64,000 nucleotides of DNA from Mucilaginibacter sp. KACC 22773. GTDB taxonomy: Bacteria; Bacteroidota; Bacteroidia; Sphingobacteriales; Sphingobacteriaceae. The stretch covers positions 124,001-188,000 of the forward strand of contig NZ_CP117883.1 of the NCBI RefSeq assembly GCF_028736215.1, written 5' to 3'. Of this stretch, positions 1-6,961 are shown piece by piece. The translations under genes and the position numbers were made by a program. The notes below the pieces were generated by a model. The model was not told where the DNA came from, searched no databases, and saw only the letters and a program-made list of their open reading frames with translations. How positions within the stretch are numbered: the stretch's first letter is position 1; each line of letters opens with the position of its first letter.

Positions 1-33
1 AAACGTTTATTATACCCCGCATTTTCGGGACTG

Positions 34-64
34 CAAAGATACAGCTTATTATGTTATTAACAAA
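34..64 (-). promoter_or_regulatory. Bacteroidota-type promoter reading out of the window to the left
   Basis: On the minus strand TTTG (61-64) is followed by exactly 19 bases and then TATCTTTG (34-41). This matches the primary sigma consensus of Bacteroidota, TTTG-N19-TAnnTTTG. It should drive a gene starting left of position 1, which is not visible. A short GC hairpin (about 16-30) lies just after the predicted start of transcription. Confidence 0.72.
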
Positions 65-211
65 TAGTTTTGCACTAATTTTTAAGCAGTTATTCATCCT
101 GCTGTTCAGGCAATTAAAACCAGAGGCTTTTGTTAACAAGTTAGCTGCGGGTGCAAATGTTTATCGGTATTTGTCGAGCTAAGACGCTAAAAGATCAGAT
201 CGCGTTGCCCT

Positions 212-248
212 AAGTGTCCTCACTTGCGGCCCGCATGCTAACTATGCG
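212..248. repeat. Two-hairpin repeat, left copy
   Basis: A 37-bp unit contains two small dyads: AAGTG-tcct-CACTT and CGCAT-gctaact-ATGCG. It matches the copy at 761-797 at 35 of 37 positions in the same orientation. The two copies bracket the Imm7-like gene, suggesting a cassette boundary or a dispersed REP-like element. Confidence 0.7.
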
Positions 249-346
249 TATATTATCGTTTTGATGCAAAGTCCGATCAAAAAGTTATTGATAACTTGCA
301 AAGTTATTCCCCCAAAATTGGCGTTGAAGTACAATAAAATATTGAG

Positions 347-733
347 ATGATAGAAATTAACGGTTGGATTTCACTTGAAAGTTCCACAGACGGAGAAGAT
401 AAATTGACAGAAGAAGTTATTTTAATCATAAATGAAATTATAGAATCGCATAATTCGTTTAATCAATATTTTAGAATTTTATCTATAAATGGTAATTATG
501 TAGTGCAGATAGCTTTAAATCACAACCATAATTTGGGTTATGTAGAAATGGTAAATGATTTAATAAATGATATTTGCAAATTGGCAAAGGCGAGTTACGG
601 GATAATATATTTGCGGGATGACGAAAATGAATTTGATTTTAATATGTTTAAAATATTGAGAATCGCTAAAGGGCAGGTTTCCTATGAGAATGACAAGTTG
701 ATTTCTCCTTGTAATCCTCTTATTGAAGACTAA
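347..733 (+). CDS. Imm7-family immunity protein (orphan)
   Basis: A 128-residue cytoplasmic protein without signal peptide or membrane segment. The start (MIEINGWISL), the central SYGIIYLRDDE motif and the ending SPCNPLIED are the pattern I associate with Imm7 immunity proteins, which neutralise toxin domains delivered by polymorphic-toxin systems. No toxin, Rhs or secretion gene is next to it, so it is an orphan here. The gene is clearly more AT-rich than its neighbours and lies between two direct copies of a 37-bp hairpin repeat, both signs of horizontal acquisition. The family call is from motif recall; the cognate toxin is unknown. Confidence 0.7.
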   Translation: MIEINGWISLESSTDGEDKLTEEVILIINEIIESHNSFNQYFRILSINGNYVVQIALNHNHNLGYVEMVNDLINDICKLAKASYGIIYLRDDENEFDFNMFKILRIAKGQVSYENDKLISPCNPLIED

Positions 734-760
734 CCACCTACACTCCCCCTCCGCTGCCGC

Positions 761-797
761 AAGTGTCCTCACTTGTGGCCCGCATGCTAAGTATGCG
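761..797. repeat. Two-hairpin repeat, right copy
   Basis: Second copy of the repeat at 212-248, two mismatches in 37 bp, same orientation, starting 28 bp after the stop codon of the Imm7-like gene. The same two dyads are kept: the substitutions fall between the two stems and in the loop of the second hairpin, so both stems remain intact, which suggests that the structure matters. Confidence 0.7.
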
Positions 798-881
798 CCG
801 TGCCTTTAGGACAATCAACTATGTTTCTCGTCAACCTCAATTCTTTCTCTTTGCAAATTGAGATTCCGTTTAAAAATATGC

Positions 882-912
882 AAATTCCGGATGAAACAAA
901 CATCCGGAATTT
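882..912. terminator. Perfect 12-bp hairpin left of the IS element
   Basis: AAATTCCGGATG and CATCCGGAATTT form a perfect stem with a 7-base loop. A U-rich but interrupted tail follows. It could end transcription from the Imm7-like gene, or be part of a dispersed repeat; there is no clean T-run. Confidence 0.4.
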
Positions 913-956
913 ATATATTCATTACTACCCATGACATGTTTTCTTTTCGAGGTGCG

Positions 957-974
957 TGGGCCTGTCACCCTGAG
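957..974. repeat. Left half of a REP-like palindrome split by the IS110 element
   Basis: The sequence ending CCTGTCACCCTGAG resumes at 2652 as CCTGTCGAAGGG. Joined, it gives an arm whose inverted partner lies at 2683-2718 (reverse complement contains TGTCATGGTGAGCTTGTCGA). The IS element therefore sits inside one arm of an intergenic palindrome. Confidence 0.65.
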
Positions 975-1040
975 TAAGTTTTATTTGCGCACAAATAATG
1001 TCATTGCAGATGACAAGCTATTCCCGAATTTTGTAAAAAA

Positions 1041-1202
1041 GCAACTTATGGCAGTGTAGCAGTTTAGCTCCTGGTGTTTTTTACCCGCCCCTGAGTTTTG
1101 CTTCAGGAAATAGCGTAAGCATTTTGGTGATACTGTTAGCAGCAGCATTCCCGTATGGCAGCGTGCCTTTTTTATCTATCGCTCTCCTGAGCCATAAGTT
1201 GC
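1041..1202 (+). ncRNA. Candidate IS110 bridge RNA
   Basis: The non-coding left end of the IS is closed by a perfect 12-bp long-range stem: GCAACTTATGGC at 1041-1052 and GCCATAAGTTGC at 1191-1202. The enclosed 162 nt has the size and place of the bridge RNA of IS110-group elements, upstream of and on the same strand as the transposase. Inside, CCCTGAG (1089-1095) equals the left target flank plus AG core (968-974), and ATGGCAG (1155-1161) equals the right end of the element plus core (2645-2651). These would be the left target guide and left donor guide. CTTCAGG (1101-1107) matches the reverse complement of the right flank at 5 of 7 positions. Inference; no covariation test was possible. Confidence 0.6.
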
Positions 1203-1230
1203 TTAATTATTAGATCTTAAAAGCAAAGTT

Positions 1231-2550
1231 ATGGCAAAAGAAACAACTTTTGAAACAGTTCATGAAAACGTTGCGGGTATTGATATCGGCGCGGAACAAA
1301 TTTTTGTATCCCCGGACGGACAAGAAGTGGTCACCTTTGAAACCTTTACATCGAGCTATTATGCCTGTGCAATATATCTGCGGGAAAAGGGGATAAAAAA
1401 GGTTGCGATGGAAGCGACAGGGGTATACTGGATCGCTTTGTACTTTCTATTAGAAGAACTTGGCATGCTGGTATGCCTGGTCAACCCTAAAGAAACAAAA
1501 CAAGCAAAAGGGAGAAAAACAGACGTAAGGGACTGTCAGTGGATCCAAAAGCTATTTGCAGCCGGCATCCTGCGTCATAGTTTCATTCCACAAGGCAAAT
1601 TCATGGAACTTCGTCACTTAGTCCGTGAGCGGCTGGATATCATAAGCATGGGCAGTACCTATGTTAATAAAATGCAAAAATGCCTGGAACTGATGAACAT
1701 CAAGCTTCCGGAAGTCCTTAGCCAGATCCATGGCACCAGCGGGATCAATATGATCAAGGCCATATTATCGGGTAGCCGTGATGCTGCTTATTTGCTTAGT
1801 CTTTGTGATGACCGTATCCAAAAGTATAAAGGCGAAAAAGTAATAAAAGCTTTGGAGGGGCGATATAATGATACTTACTTGTTTATGCTTGAGCAGAACC
1901 TAAAGCTTTGGGAAATTCATCAGCAACAAATAAAAATGATCGATAAGGAAATAGCTCACTTGCTGGATGAACTAAGTGAAGACAAAGAAGAAGTGGCAGC
2001 AGGCAAAGCTAAACCAATACGTCACCATGCACCCAAAATAAAAGGGCTTCATGCTACCATGGCCCGTTTATACGGCGTAGATCTTACCAGTATTCCGGGA
2101 ATAAATGACTACACAGCATTGCGTTTAATTGGCGAAACAGGAACGGATATGAGTCGTTTTGCTACCGCTAAAAACTTTGTAAACTGGGCGAGCCTATCGC
2201 CAAAAAGTCACCGGAGCGGAAAAATGAAAAAAAACGTGAGAGGTATGCCTTGCAATGTTGCCGGACAAATCTTTAAACAGTGTGCTCAATCACTATTGAA
2301 AAGTAAAGATAGTGCCATCGGAAGTTTTATGAGAAAGCTTCGCGGCCGGAAAGACTCGGGAATAGCCATAAAAGCAGGTGCCAGAAAGCTGGCTATAGCC
2401 TACTACAATACATTAACCAAAGGAACCGCGTACGTAGAAGAGGGAACTAGGCGTTATGAAGAGCAACTAAAGAAGAGAGAAATGGCATCATTGAAAAGAT
2501 TAGCTAAAAAACACAATTTACAACTGATTGAAAATCAAAATGCTGCCTAA
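1231..2550 (+). CDS. IS110-family transposase
   Basis: A 439-residue transposase/recombinase. The N-terminal RuvC-like DEDD domain shows D18 (GIDIG), E61 (AMEATG), D98 and D101 (KTDVRD). A helical, charged middle part (about 215-265) precedes the C-terminal Transposase_20 domain with the helix-hairpin-helix-like SIPGIN (288-293) and the HRSGK motif, whose Ser329 is the likely nucleophile. Enzymes of this family insert a circular intermediate at a target chosen by a bridge RNA. The length is normal and there is no frameshift. The last 25 codons are repeated just downstream without a start, which does not affect the protein. It is the only gene of its element. Confidence 0.93.
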   Translation: MAKETTFETVHENVAGIDIGAEQIFVSPDGQEVVTFETFTSSYYACAIYLREKGIKKVAMEATGVYWIALYFLLEELGMLVCLVNPKETKQAKGRKTDVRDCQWIQKLFAAGILRHSFIPQGKFMELRHLVRERLDIISMGSTYVNKMQKCLELMNIKLPEVLSQIHGTSGINMIKAILSGSRDAAYLLSLCDDRIQKYKGEKVIKALEGRYNDTYLFMLEQNLKLWEIHQQQIKMIDKEIAHLLDELSEDKEEVAAGKAKPIRHHAPKIKGLHATMARLYGVDLTSIPGINDYTALRLIGETGTDMSRFATAKNFVNWASLSPKSHRSGKMKKNVRGMPCNVAGQIFKQCAQSLLKSKDSAIGSFMRKLRGRKDSGIAIKAGARKLAIAYYNTLTKGTAYVEEGTRRYEEQLKKREMASLKRLAKKHNLQLIENQNAA

Positions 2551-2651
2551 TGTGTCAATGGCAGAGAAATGGCATCATTGAAAAGATTAGCTAAAAAACA
2601 CAATTTACAACTGATTGAAAATCAAAATGCTGCCTAATGTGTCAATGGCAG
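2476..2651 (+). repeat. 87-bp tandem duplication of the IS110 right end
   Basis: Two identical copies, 2476-2562 and 2563-2649, with the match continuing to 2651. Each copy carries the last transposase codons, the stop codon and the IS right terminus ending GGC-AG. Both joints fall on an AG dinucleotide (2476-2477, 2563-2564, 2650-2651), the same dinucleotide as the inferred core. The 63-residue reading frame inside the second copy is an artefact of this duplication. Confidence 0.95.
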
Positions 2652-2718
2652 CCTGTCGAAGGGTCGCGCGGAGAGGCCTTTTGCCCACTATGGTTCGACA
2701 AGCTCACCATGACAGCCC
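2652..2718. repeat. Right part of the REP-like palindrome disrupted by IS110
   Basis: CCTGTCGAAGGGT follows the IS directly. The opposite arm, 2683-2718, is an imperfect inverted copy containing TTCGACAAGCTCACCATGACA. Together with 957-974 it forms the empty-site palindrome, a repeat type frequent between genes in this group of bacteria. Confidence 0.65.
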
Positions 2719-2726
2719 TTTTTACG

Positions 2727-2775
2727 ATGTCATTCCCCCTTCAGAACTTCGCGAAATTTTACTACTTAGCATGAC
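2727..2775. repeat. Dispersed short repeat (TCAGAA-TTCGC-type)
   Basis: The segment running from ATGTCATTCCCCCTTCAGAA to GCATGACATG recurs in diverged form at 3162-3213 and at about 10600-10645, each time beside palindromic repeats. It looks like a second non-coding repeat family. Function unknown. Confidence 0.45.
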
Positions 2776-2816
2776 ATGTTTGGTTTTACATGAACATTGG
2801 CTTTGAACGCTGGCTA

Positions 2817-3143
2817 CGACTCACCCCGGCTACGCTACGCTGGCCGCCCCTCCGGCTTGCGCCGCAAAGAGGGTGGTCGCTCATTTTTCTATTTTATTAA
2901 CCCCTCTATGCGACGCAGGTGAGTGTTGCGCAACTAAGCGTATAAGGCACGGAGGTTCAAATCTTGTCGATCAACCTCCTGAGATTTTAATATCCAGCTA
3001 ATGCCAAAAGCAAGTTAGTCGATATTCAAATCTCAGGGCGTCAAAATGCCATAAAACATGCACTTTTTTTTGAGCGTTAGTTGTGCAACACTCACCGCAG
3101 TCGGAGAGAGGGGTGACGGGCGGAGCCTCGTCGGGGTGAGTCG
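2817..3143. repeat. GACTCACCC palindromic repeat, copy A (interrupted)
   Basis: The left arm begins CGACTCACCCCGG at 2817 and the right arm ends CGGGGTGAGTCG at 3143. Inside the arms are CCCTC/GAGGG blocks as in the copies at 11797-11969 and 23694-23828. A 177-bp MITE-like element (2919-3095) interrupts it. The repeat fills much of the 0.8-kb gene-free stretch 2551-3344. Confidence 0.75.
2919..3095. mobile_element. MITE-like element with terminal inverted repeats
   Basis: A 177-bp non-coding insertion. Its ends, GTGAGTGTTGC... and ...GCAACACTCAC, are inverted repeats matching at 18 of 22 positions. It is flanked by CGCAG on both sides (2914-2918 and 3096-3100), a 5-bp target duplication. Deleting one CGCAG and the element gives a sequence that is the reverse complement of the uninterrupted copy near 23724-23749. 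A second nested stem (CCTGAGATTT at 2978 with AAATCTCAGG at 3028) lies inside. The parent transposase family is not identified. Confidence 0.72.
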
Positions 3144-3161
3144 ACTCGCCGCCATGCGATA

Positions 3162-3213
3162 TATGTCATCCCCCCTTCAGAATTTGGCCAAATCTTATCA
3201 CTACCCATGACAG
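3162..3213. repeat. Dispersed short repeat, second copy
   Basis: ATGTCATCCCCCCTTCAGAA followed by a diverged tail ending ACTACCCATGACAGCC. It resembles 2727-2775 and also the sequence just left of the IS element (ACTACCCATGACATG, about 925-940). Non-coding. Confidence 0.45.
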
Positions 3214-3344
3214 CCATTTTCCAATAATCATTCCACATCCCGCAACGAGAACTGTCTTTAAATTTAAATACGCATTAAAATCATTGATTTACAGTCACGT
3301 CACTATAAGCAATTTTCATCTTTGATTGGCCTTTCACTATAACC

Positions 3345-4139
3345 CTACTTCTTTTTAAACCAGGGCACAAACACGCTGGTACTCGCCTGGTATTCTTTAA
3401 AGGCCTCGCCTTTAGACCGGAGGGACTGTTCTTCTGTGGCGGGGATGCCGGTTACTTTTAACAATAAGTATAGAATTACCGCCGGGCTGATAATAGCCAA
3501 AATGCCCCAGGGCGATCCTAAAGCAAATACAAAATAGGAAACCCACATGAGCCACTCAAAAAAATAATTGGGGTGGCGCGAGTAGTTCCAAAGGCCTATT
3601 TGGCAAATCTTACCTTTATTGGCCGGATCGCTTTTAAAGGTGGCCAACTGCCTGTCGGCAATGGTTTCGCCGGTTACGCTGATAAACCAAAGGATAAAAC
3701 CGGCATACTCCAGCGGCGATAATACAGTTTTGGTGTTAAGTCAGGAAACAAAAAAGGGAATGGCCAAAAGCACATTTGATATAGCCTGGAACTGGAAGAA
3801 AAAGAAAAACTTCTTTTCGGCATTGGGTGCCCACTCTTTGCGTAACTACTGGTAACGCCCTTCCTCCTCATCCAAATGCCTGGTTATGCGGGTAGCCAAG
3901 TGGGTGCCTAAGCGTACACCGGCTATTATTACCATAGCACATATCAATACTTTGCGGTCGTGATAACCGGGGGCTAAAAAAAACAGGATAATGGCAATAA
4001 CCGGGAAGTTGTACGACCAAAAAATATCAACCACGCCAGCATTTTTAATTTTATGTGCCCAAAGCCATACCAGCACCATAATGCCGCAACAGGCCAAAAG
4101 GCTGTAAATTACCAAACACAAAAGCGAGCTGTTATCCAT
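3345..4139 (-). pseudogene. DUF1295 membrane protein, two in-frame stop codons
   Basis: One open frame of 264 codons would give a typical DUF1295 (steroid 5-alpha-reductase/isoprenylcysteine methyltransferase-like) polytopic membrane protein: N-terminal helices, RHLDEEEGRYQ, and the C-terminal RHPNYFFEW motif of the family near the end. Two stop codons break it without any frameshift: TAG at codon 98 (3846-3848) and TGA at codon 133 (3741-3743). Homologous text continues in the same frame after each stop (LRKEWAPN, then NTKTVLSPLEYAG). Both can arise by single transitions (Q to stop, W to stop). The start overlaps the end of the upstream remnant by 8 bp. Probably non-functional. Confidence 0.82.
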
Positions 4140-4457
4140 TTTTCTTCCCGAATAATTCTTTTACCCCCTCGCCCGGTTTAAGCCGGAAAAGCTGGATGAG
4201 CACAAAAGCGCAGCTGGCAATACTGCCCAGCGCAAATGATAAAATGAGCCAGGTGATTTTAACAAGCAGGTACTTCTCTTTATAGCATACCCAAACAAAT
4301 ATAACCAAAACATTGGCGTAAAAATCCCATAGTGTAGCCCGCATCCAGGGGATGGAACCCAGGTAGTAAACAGGTTGCTGTTCAGGCTGGTTGTTATTAC
4401 CACATAACACATCCACACCAAAACAATGCTAAACAGAATTTTTAAGGCATTGATAAT
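4132..4457 (-). pseudogene. DUF1475-like membrane protein remnant, frameshifted
   Basis: The N-terminal part (INALKILF..VWMCYVVITTSLNSNLFTTW) is in one frame and the rest (SIPWMRATLWDFYANV..ending KELFGKKNG) in another, with the break near 4360-4385. Together they resemble the small three- or four-helix DUF1475 family. The expected start codon position reads ATT, directly after the stop of the peroxiredoxin gene, so the start may also be lost. It would have been translationally coupled to the DUF1295 gene, which is broken too. The family assignment is from recall. Confidence 0.65.
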
Positions 4458-4466
4458 GGCCTGTGC

Positions 4467-5015
4467 TTATTTGTTTTTTGCGGCCTTGATAAATGCAAGT
4501 GCATCGTCCGAGTGTTCTTTACCCTGCATCATGGCTTCGTGGGTGTAAACTATTTTGCCCTTCAAATCAACAATAAAAGTTTCGCGGCCGGTCATAAAAA
4601 ACTTTTTGTGGATGCCAAACTTATTATAAACCTTGTTGTCGGGGTCGCTTAGTAAAGTAAACGGCAGTTTGTAGTGGTCGGCAAAGCCTTTGTGGCTGGC
4701 AACCGTGCCGCCGTTTATCCCTATCACCATGGCTCCGGCTTTGGTAAACTGGTCAAAACTATCCCTAAAGGCGCAGGCCTCTTTGGTACAAACCATGCTT
4801 TCATCTTTCGGATAAAAATAAATAACCAAAACCTTTTTGCCCACGTAGTCGGCAGTTTTAAATTCTTTGCCATTTTGGTCGAGCAGCGAAAATGAGGGCA
4901 TGGCGTCGCCGGTTAATAATTCTTTACCGGTTTGGGCCTGTGCCGCGCAGGTAAACAGGAAGGAAGCCCCTAATATAATAAGCAAATATTTTAGCATGGT
5001 GGTGTTTATTTCCAT
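4467..5015 (-). CDS. Exported peroxiredoxin, BCP/PrxQ type
   Basis: A 182-residue thiol peroxidase that reduces hydrogen peroxide or organic peroxides. A signal peptide (about residues 7-28, LLIILGASFLFTCAAQAQ) sends it to the periplasm. The AhpC/TSA thioredoxin fold follows, with peroxidatic Cys76 and a second Cys81 in VCTKEACAFRD, the C-x4-C spacing of atypical 2-Cys PrxQ proteins. Met7 (MLKYLL) is an alternative start that gives a cleaner signal peptide. It is the first intact gene of a unit that continues into two decayed membrane-protein genes. Confidence 0.88.
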   Translation of the reverse strand: MEINTTMLKYLLIILGASFLFTCAAQAQTGKELLTGDAMPSFSLLDQNGKEFKTADYVGKKVLVIYFYPKDESMVCTKEACAFRDSFDQFTKAGAMVIGINGGTVASHKGFADHYKLPFTLLSDPDNKVYNKFGIHKKFFMTGRETFIVDLKGKIVYTHEAMMQGKEHSDDALAFIKAAKNK

Positions 5016-5060
5016 AACCTACGAAATTTTTGAGCACAAGCGATTTAATTACCGTAAAAT

Positions 5061-5090
5061 AAAAAGGCCATCACTTTGTTGGTGACGGCC
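5061..5090 (-). terminator. Intrinsic terminator of the TIM-barrel isomerase gene
   Basis: On the minus strand GGCCGTCAC and GTGATGGCC form a stem with a 7-base loop, one mismatch, followed by TTTTTATTTTA. It lies 27 bp after the stop codon of the gene at 5117-6001. Confidence 0.8.
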
Positions 5091-5116
5091 TGTATTTTAT
5101 GCTTGTAACAAAGATT

Positions 5117-6001
5117 TTATACCAAGTTCTTTTTGATATAGCTGATGCTCTTGCCAATGCTATCAAACGGATCGCCGGGGCATATATCCTGTTCAACAAA
5201 GAAATATTTTACGCCTGCCTTTTTTGATTGGGCCAGGATCTTTTTAAAGTCGATAACACCGTTACCAACTTCGGTAAATTTCTTTTCAGGTGTGTTATCC
5301 ATATCTTTCATATGTAACAGCGGAAAACGGCCCGGGTATTTGTTAAAGAAAGCTATCGGGTCTTGTCCGGCTTTGGTCATCCAGTACAAATCCATTTCCA
5401 TTTTTACGTTGTCATGGTCGGTAGATGTTAGCAGTATTTCGTAAGGATATTGTCCGTTATCCTGTATAAATTCAAAATCATGGTTGTGGTAGCATAACTG
5501 GATTCCGGCATTTTTACAGGTTTGCCCTGCAATATCAAGCAAGCCTGCAATTTTTTTGTACTGTTCCAGGTCGCCTCTTTCAGTTTGCGATAAGTAAGCG
5601 CAAACCATATATTTTGCACCTACCGCCGCTGCATCATCAACGGCCTTTTTCCAGTCATTAAGTATAGTTCCCATTTGTGATGCGCCGTTAACCTGCTCCT
5701 GGCCAAGGCGGTAATGCGCGCTTGGCATGGCAAGGCCTTGCTGCGCCAATAAACTGGCAAAACCTTTGGCATTCATGCCATAAAATAATTCGGTGCCGGT
5801 GTAGGTAGCGCCTTCAACGGTGGTATACCCCAGCTTAGCTACTTTAGCTAATGCGGTAGCCGGGTCTTTTGCCATGGCGTCGCGAATGGTATATAATTGC
5901 AGGCCTATCTGTTTTTTGTTGTAAGCAAACAAACGGGGTGCCGCCAAAAGTCCGGCGGTAAGCACAGCCGATGTCTTGATAAATGAACGTCTGGTAGTCA
6001 T
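5117..6001 (-). CDS. Tat-exported sugar phosphate isomerase/epimerase-like TIM-barrel protein
   Basis: A 294-residue protein of the xylose-isomerase-like TIM-barrel (AP_endonuc_2) superfamily. The start has a twin-arginine signal (TTRRSFIKTSAVLTAGLLAAPRLFA), so a folded, metal-bound enzyme is exported. Probable metal ligands lie in CYHNHDFEF, the MEMDLYW strand, HMKDMD and the late FVEQD. Such exported proteins act on carbohydrates, and some relatives linked to DUF1080 enzymes cleave or isomerise 3-keto-glycosides; here the DUF1080 gene is 41 kb away. Substrate unknown. It is monocistronic, with its own terminator. Confidence 0.8.
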   Translation of the reverse strand: MTTRRSFIKTSAVLTAGLLAAPRLFAYNKKQIGLQLYTIRDAMAKDPATALAKVAKLGYTTVEGATYTGTELFYGMNAKGFASLLAQQGLAMPSAHYRLGQEQVNGASQMGTILNDWKKAVDDAAAVGAKYMVCAYLSQTERGDLEQYKKIAGLLDIAGQTCKNAGIQLCYHNHDFEFIQDNGQYPYEILLTSTDHDNVKMEMDLYWMTKAGQDPIAFFNKYPGRFPLLHMKDMDNTPEKKFTEVGNGVIDFKKILAQSKKAGVKYFFVEQDICPGDPFDSIGKSISYIKKNLV

Positions 6002-6051
6002 AATTATATTTTATAATTAGTGAAGATTGGTGATGTTTATGATTGGTGATG

Positions 6052-6084
6052 TAAATATACTGTATAAACAATACTAAAAGCAAA
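6052..6084 (-). promoter_or_regulatory. Possible promoter of the TIM-barrel isomerase gene
   Basis: Minus strand TTTG (6081-6084), 21-base spacer, TATATTTA (6052-6059). One mismatch to the -7 consensus and a spacer 2 bases longer than ideal. Position, about 50 bp upstream of the start codon, is right. Confidence 0.35.
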
Positions 6085-6186
6085 GACTTGTTTTTATTTG
6101 AATAGTTTAATTAAACCAAACTATTAAAAGGCCGTCATATTACAAACAACCTTACTCCATTTGCTTTTACCTATCACAATAAAAAT

Positions 6187-6834
6187 ATGAAACTACCTGC
6201 AGGTTTGATTTTGGTGTTTTTGTTATGCTACACCCTAACGGCGCAAGCACAATCAAGTGGTTTGCTATTAAGGATTGGCACTATGCAGCCAACAGCCAAT
6301 TTGCCCGACAGTAATTTAAGCAAAGGCTCGTTCCGGGTTAATATCGGTTACGGAAAAGTTTTCGCCGGTGGCCACTCCGGGTTTGATGTAACCGGTTTTG
6401 CCGATGTAATGAATTATAATTTTTATTTTGACGATGATTATAAGCGCTTTGAAGGCAAAACCCTGTATACAGGTATCGCTATAACACCACACTATTGTAT
6501 CAATCCCGAAAGTGACCTTCAGGTTGCTGTCGCGCTGTCAATAAAAGGGGGTTACAATGTTGGCTACGGCGATGTATATCGTTACAGCGAACCACGTGAT
6601 GATTATACCGAAAAGCTGGAGGGTAAATCAACAAACGCCGGCTATATGTTTGCTTATTCGCCCATGATAACTTTCTCCATCCCCGGCGAATTTGGCAGTG
6701 TTGGGCTGGAGCTGGGTTATGATAGTTCAAATTACGGAGCAGGCATCAACCGGTTACGGTCAAAATATTATGCTCCTTTAAAATATAATTCGGGCTACTT
6801 ATTCATCGGCGTGTTTTTCAGGCTGCACCATTAG
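6187..6834 (+). CDS. Secreted or outer-membrane protein of unknown function
   Basis: A 215-residue protein with a clear signal peptide (MKLPAGLILVFLLCYTLTAQAQ). The rest is rich in alternating aromatic/glycine segments (NIGYGKVFAGG, LSIKGGYNVGYG, VGLELGYDS) and ends in a strand finishing F-F-R-L-H-H, which suggests a small outer-membrane beta-barrel. No family recognised. It stands alone between the divergent TIM-barrel gene and serine acetyltransferase. Confidence 0.65.
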   Translation: MKLPAGLILVFLLCYTLTAQAQSSGLLLRIGTMQPTANLPDSNLSKGSFRVNIGYGKVFAGGHSGFDVTGFADVMNYNFYFDDDYKRFEGKTLYTGIAITPHYCINPESDLQVAVALSIKGGYNVGYGDVYRYSEPRDDYTEKLEGKSTNAGYMFAYSPMITFSIPGEFGSVGLELGYDSSNYGAGINRLRSKYYAPLKYNSGYLFIGVFFRLHH

Positions 6835-6961
6835 CTTTTTTTTAAATACAAAAATTATTACATCCATCAATTAAGTAGCCATTTTTACATATAAACAACA
6901 TTCTTTTCCCTAAACTTGCAGTACAAAACGATTGTTGCCCCTCAACAACGTATTATAAAAC

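Larger units (their letters stand above)
1..346. other. Intergenic region upstream of the Imm7-like gene
   Basis: This stretch holds the leftward promoter at 34-64 and one copy of a two-hairpin repeat at 212-248. I see no convincing gene in it. Its right half may be what is left of a polymorphic-toxin locus, because an immunity gene follows, but no toxin coding sequence is recognisable. Confidence 0.5.
973..2651 (+). mobile_element. IS110-family insertion sequence, complete
   Basis: The element is bounded by an AG dinucleotide at both ends (973-974 and 2650-2651), as expected for IS110 elements, which have no terminal inverted repeats and share a 2-bp core with the target. Removing it restores the palindromic repeat CCCTG-AG-CCTGTCGAAGGG. 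It has a long non-coding left end (about 975-1230), one transposase gene, and a right end that is tandemly duplicated in 87-bp steps (2476-2562 and 2563-2649, with the match continuing to 2651). The boundaries are inferred from the reconstructed target, not from comparison with a second copy. Confidence 0.72.

Noticed and set aside
1..800. Complete toxin-immunity or Rhs locus
   Set aside because: Only the immunity-like gene can be read. No toxin domain, RHS repeats or secretion marker is visible on either strand.
2615..2806. 63-residue reading frame after the IS110 transposase
   Set aside because: It is in the second copy of the duplicated IS right end and runs on into the REP-like palindrome. 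No family features.
4161..4421. 86-residue frame as a separate gene
   Set aside because: Its first third belongs to the DUF1475-like remnant before the frameshift; the rest is out-of-frame text of the same gene.
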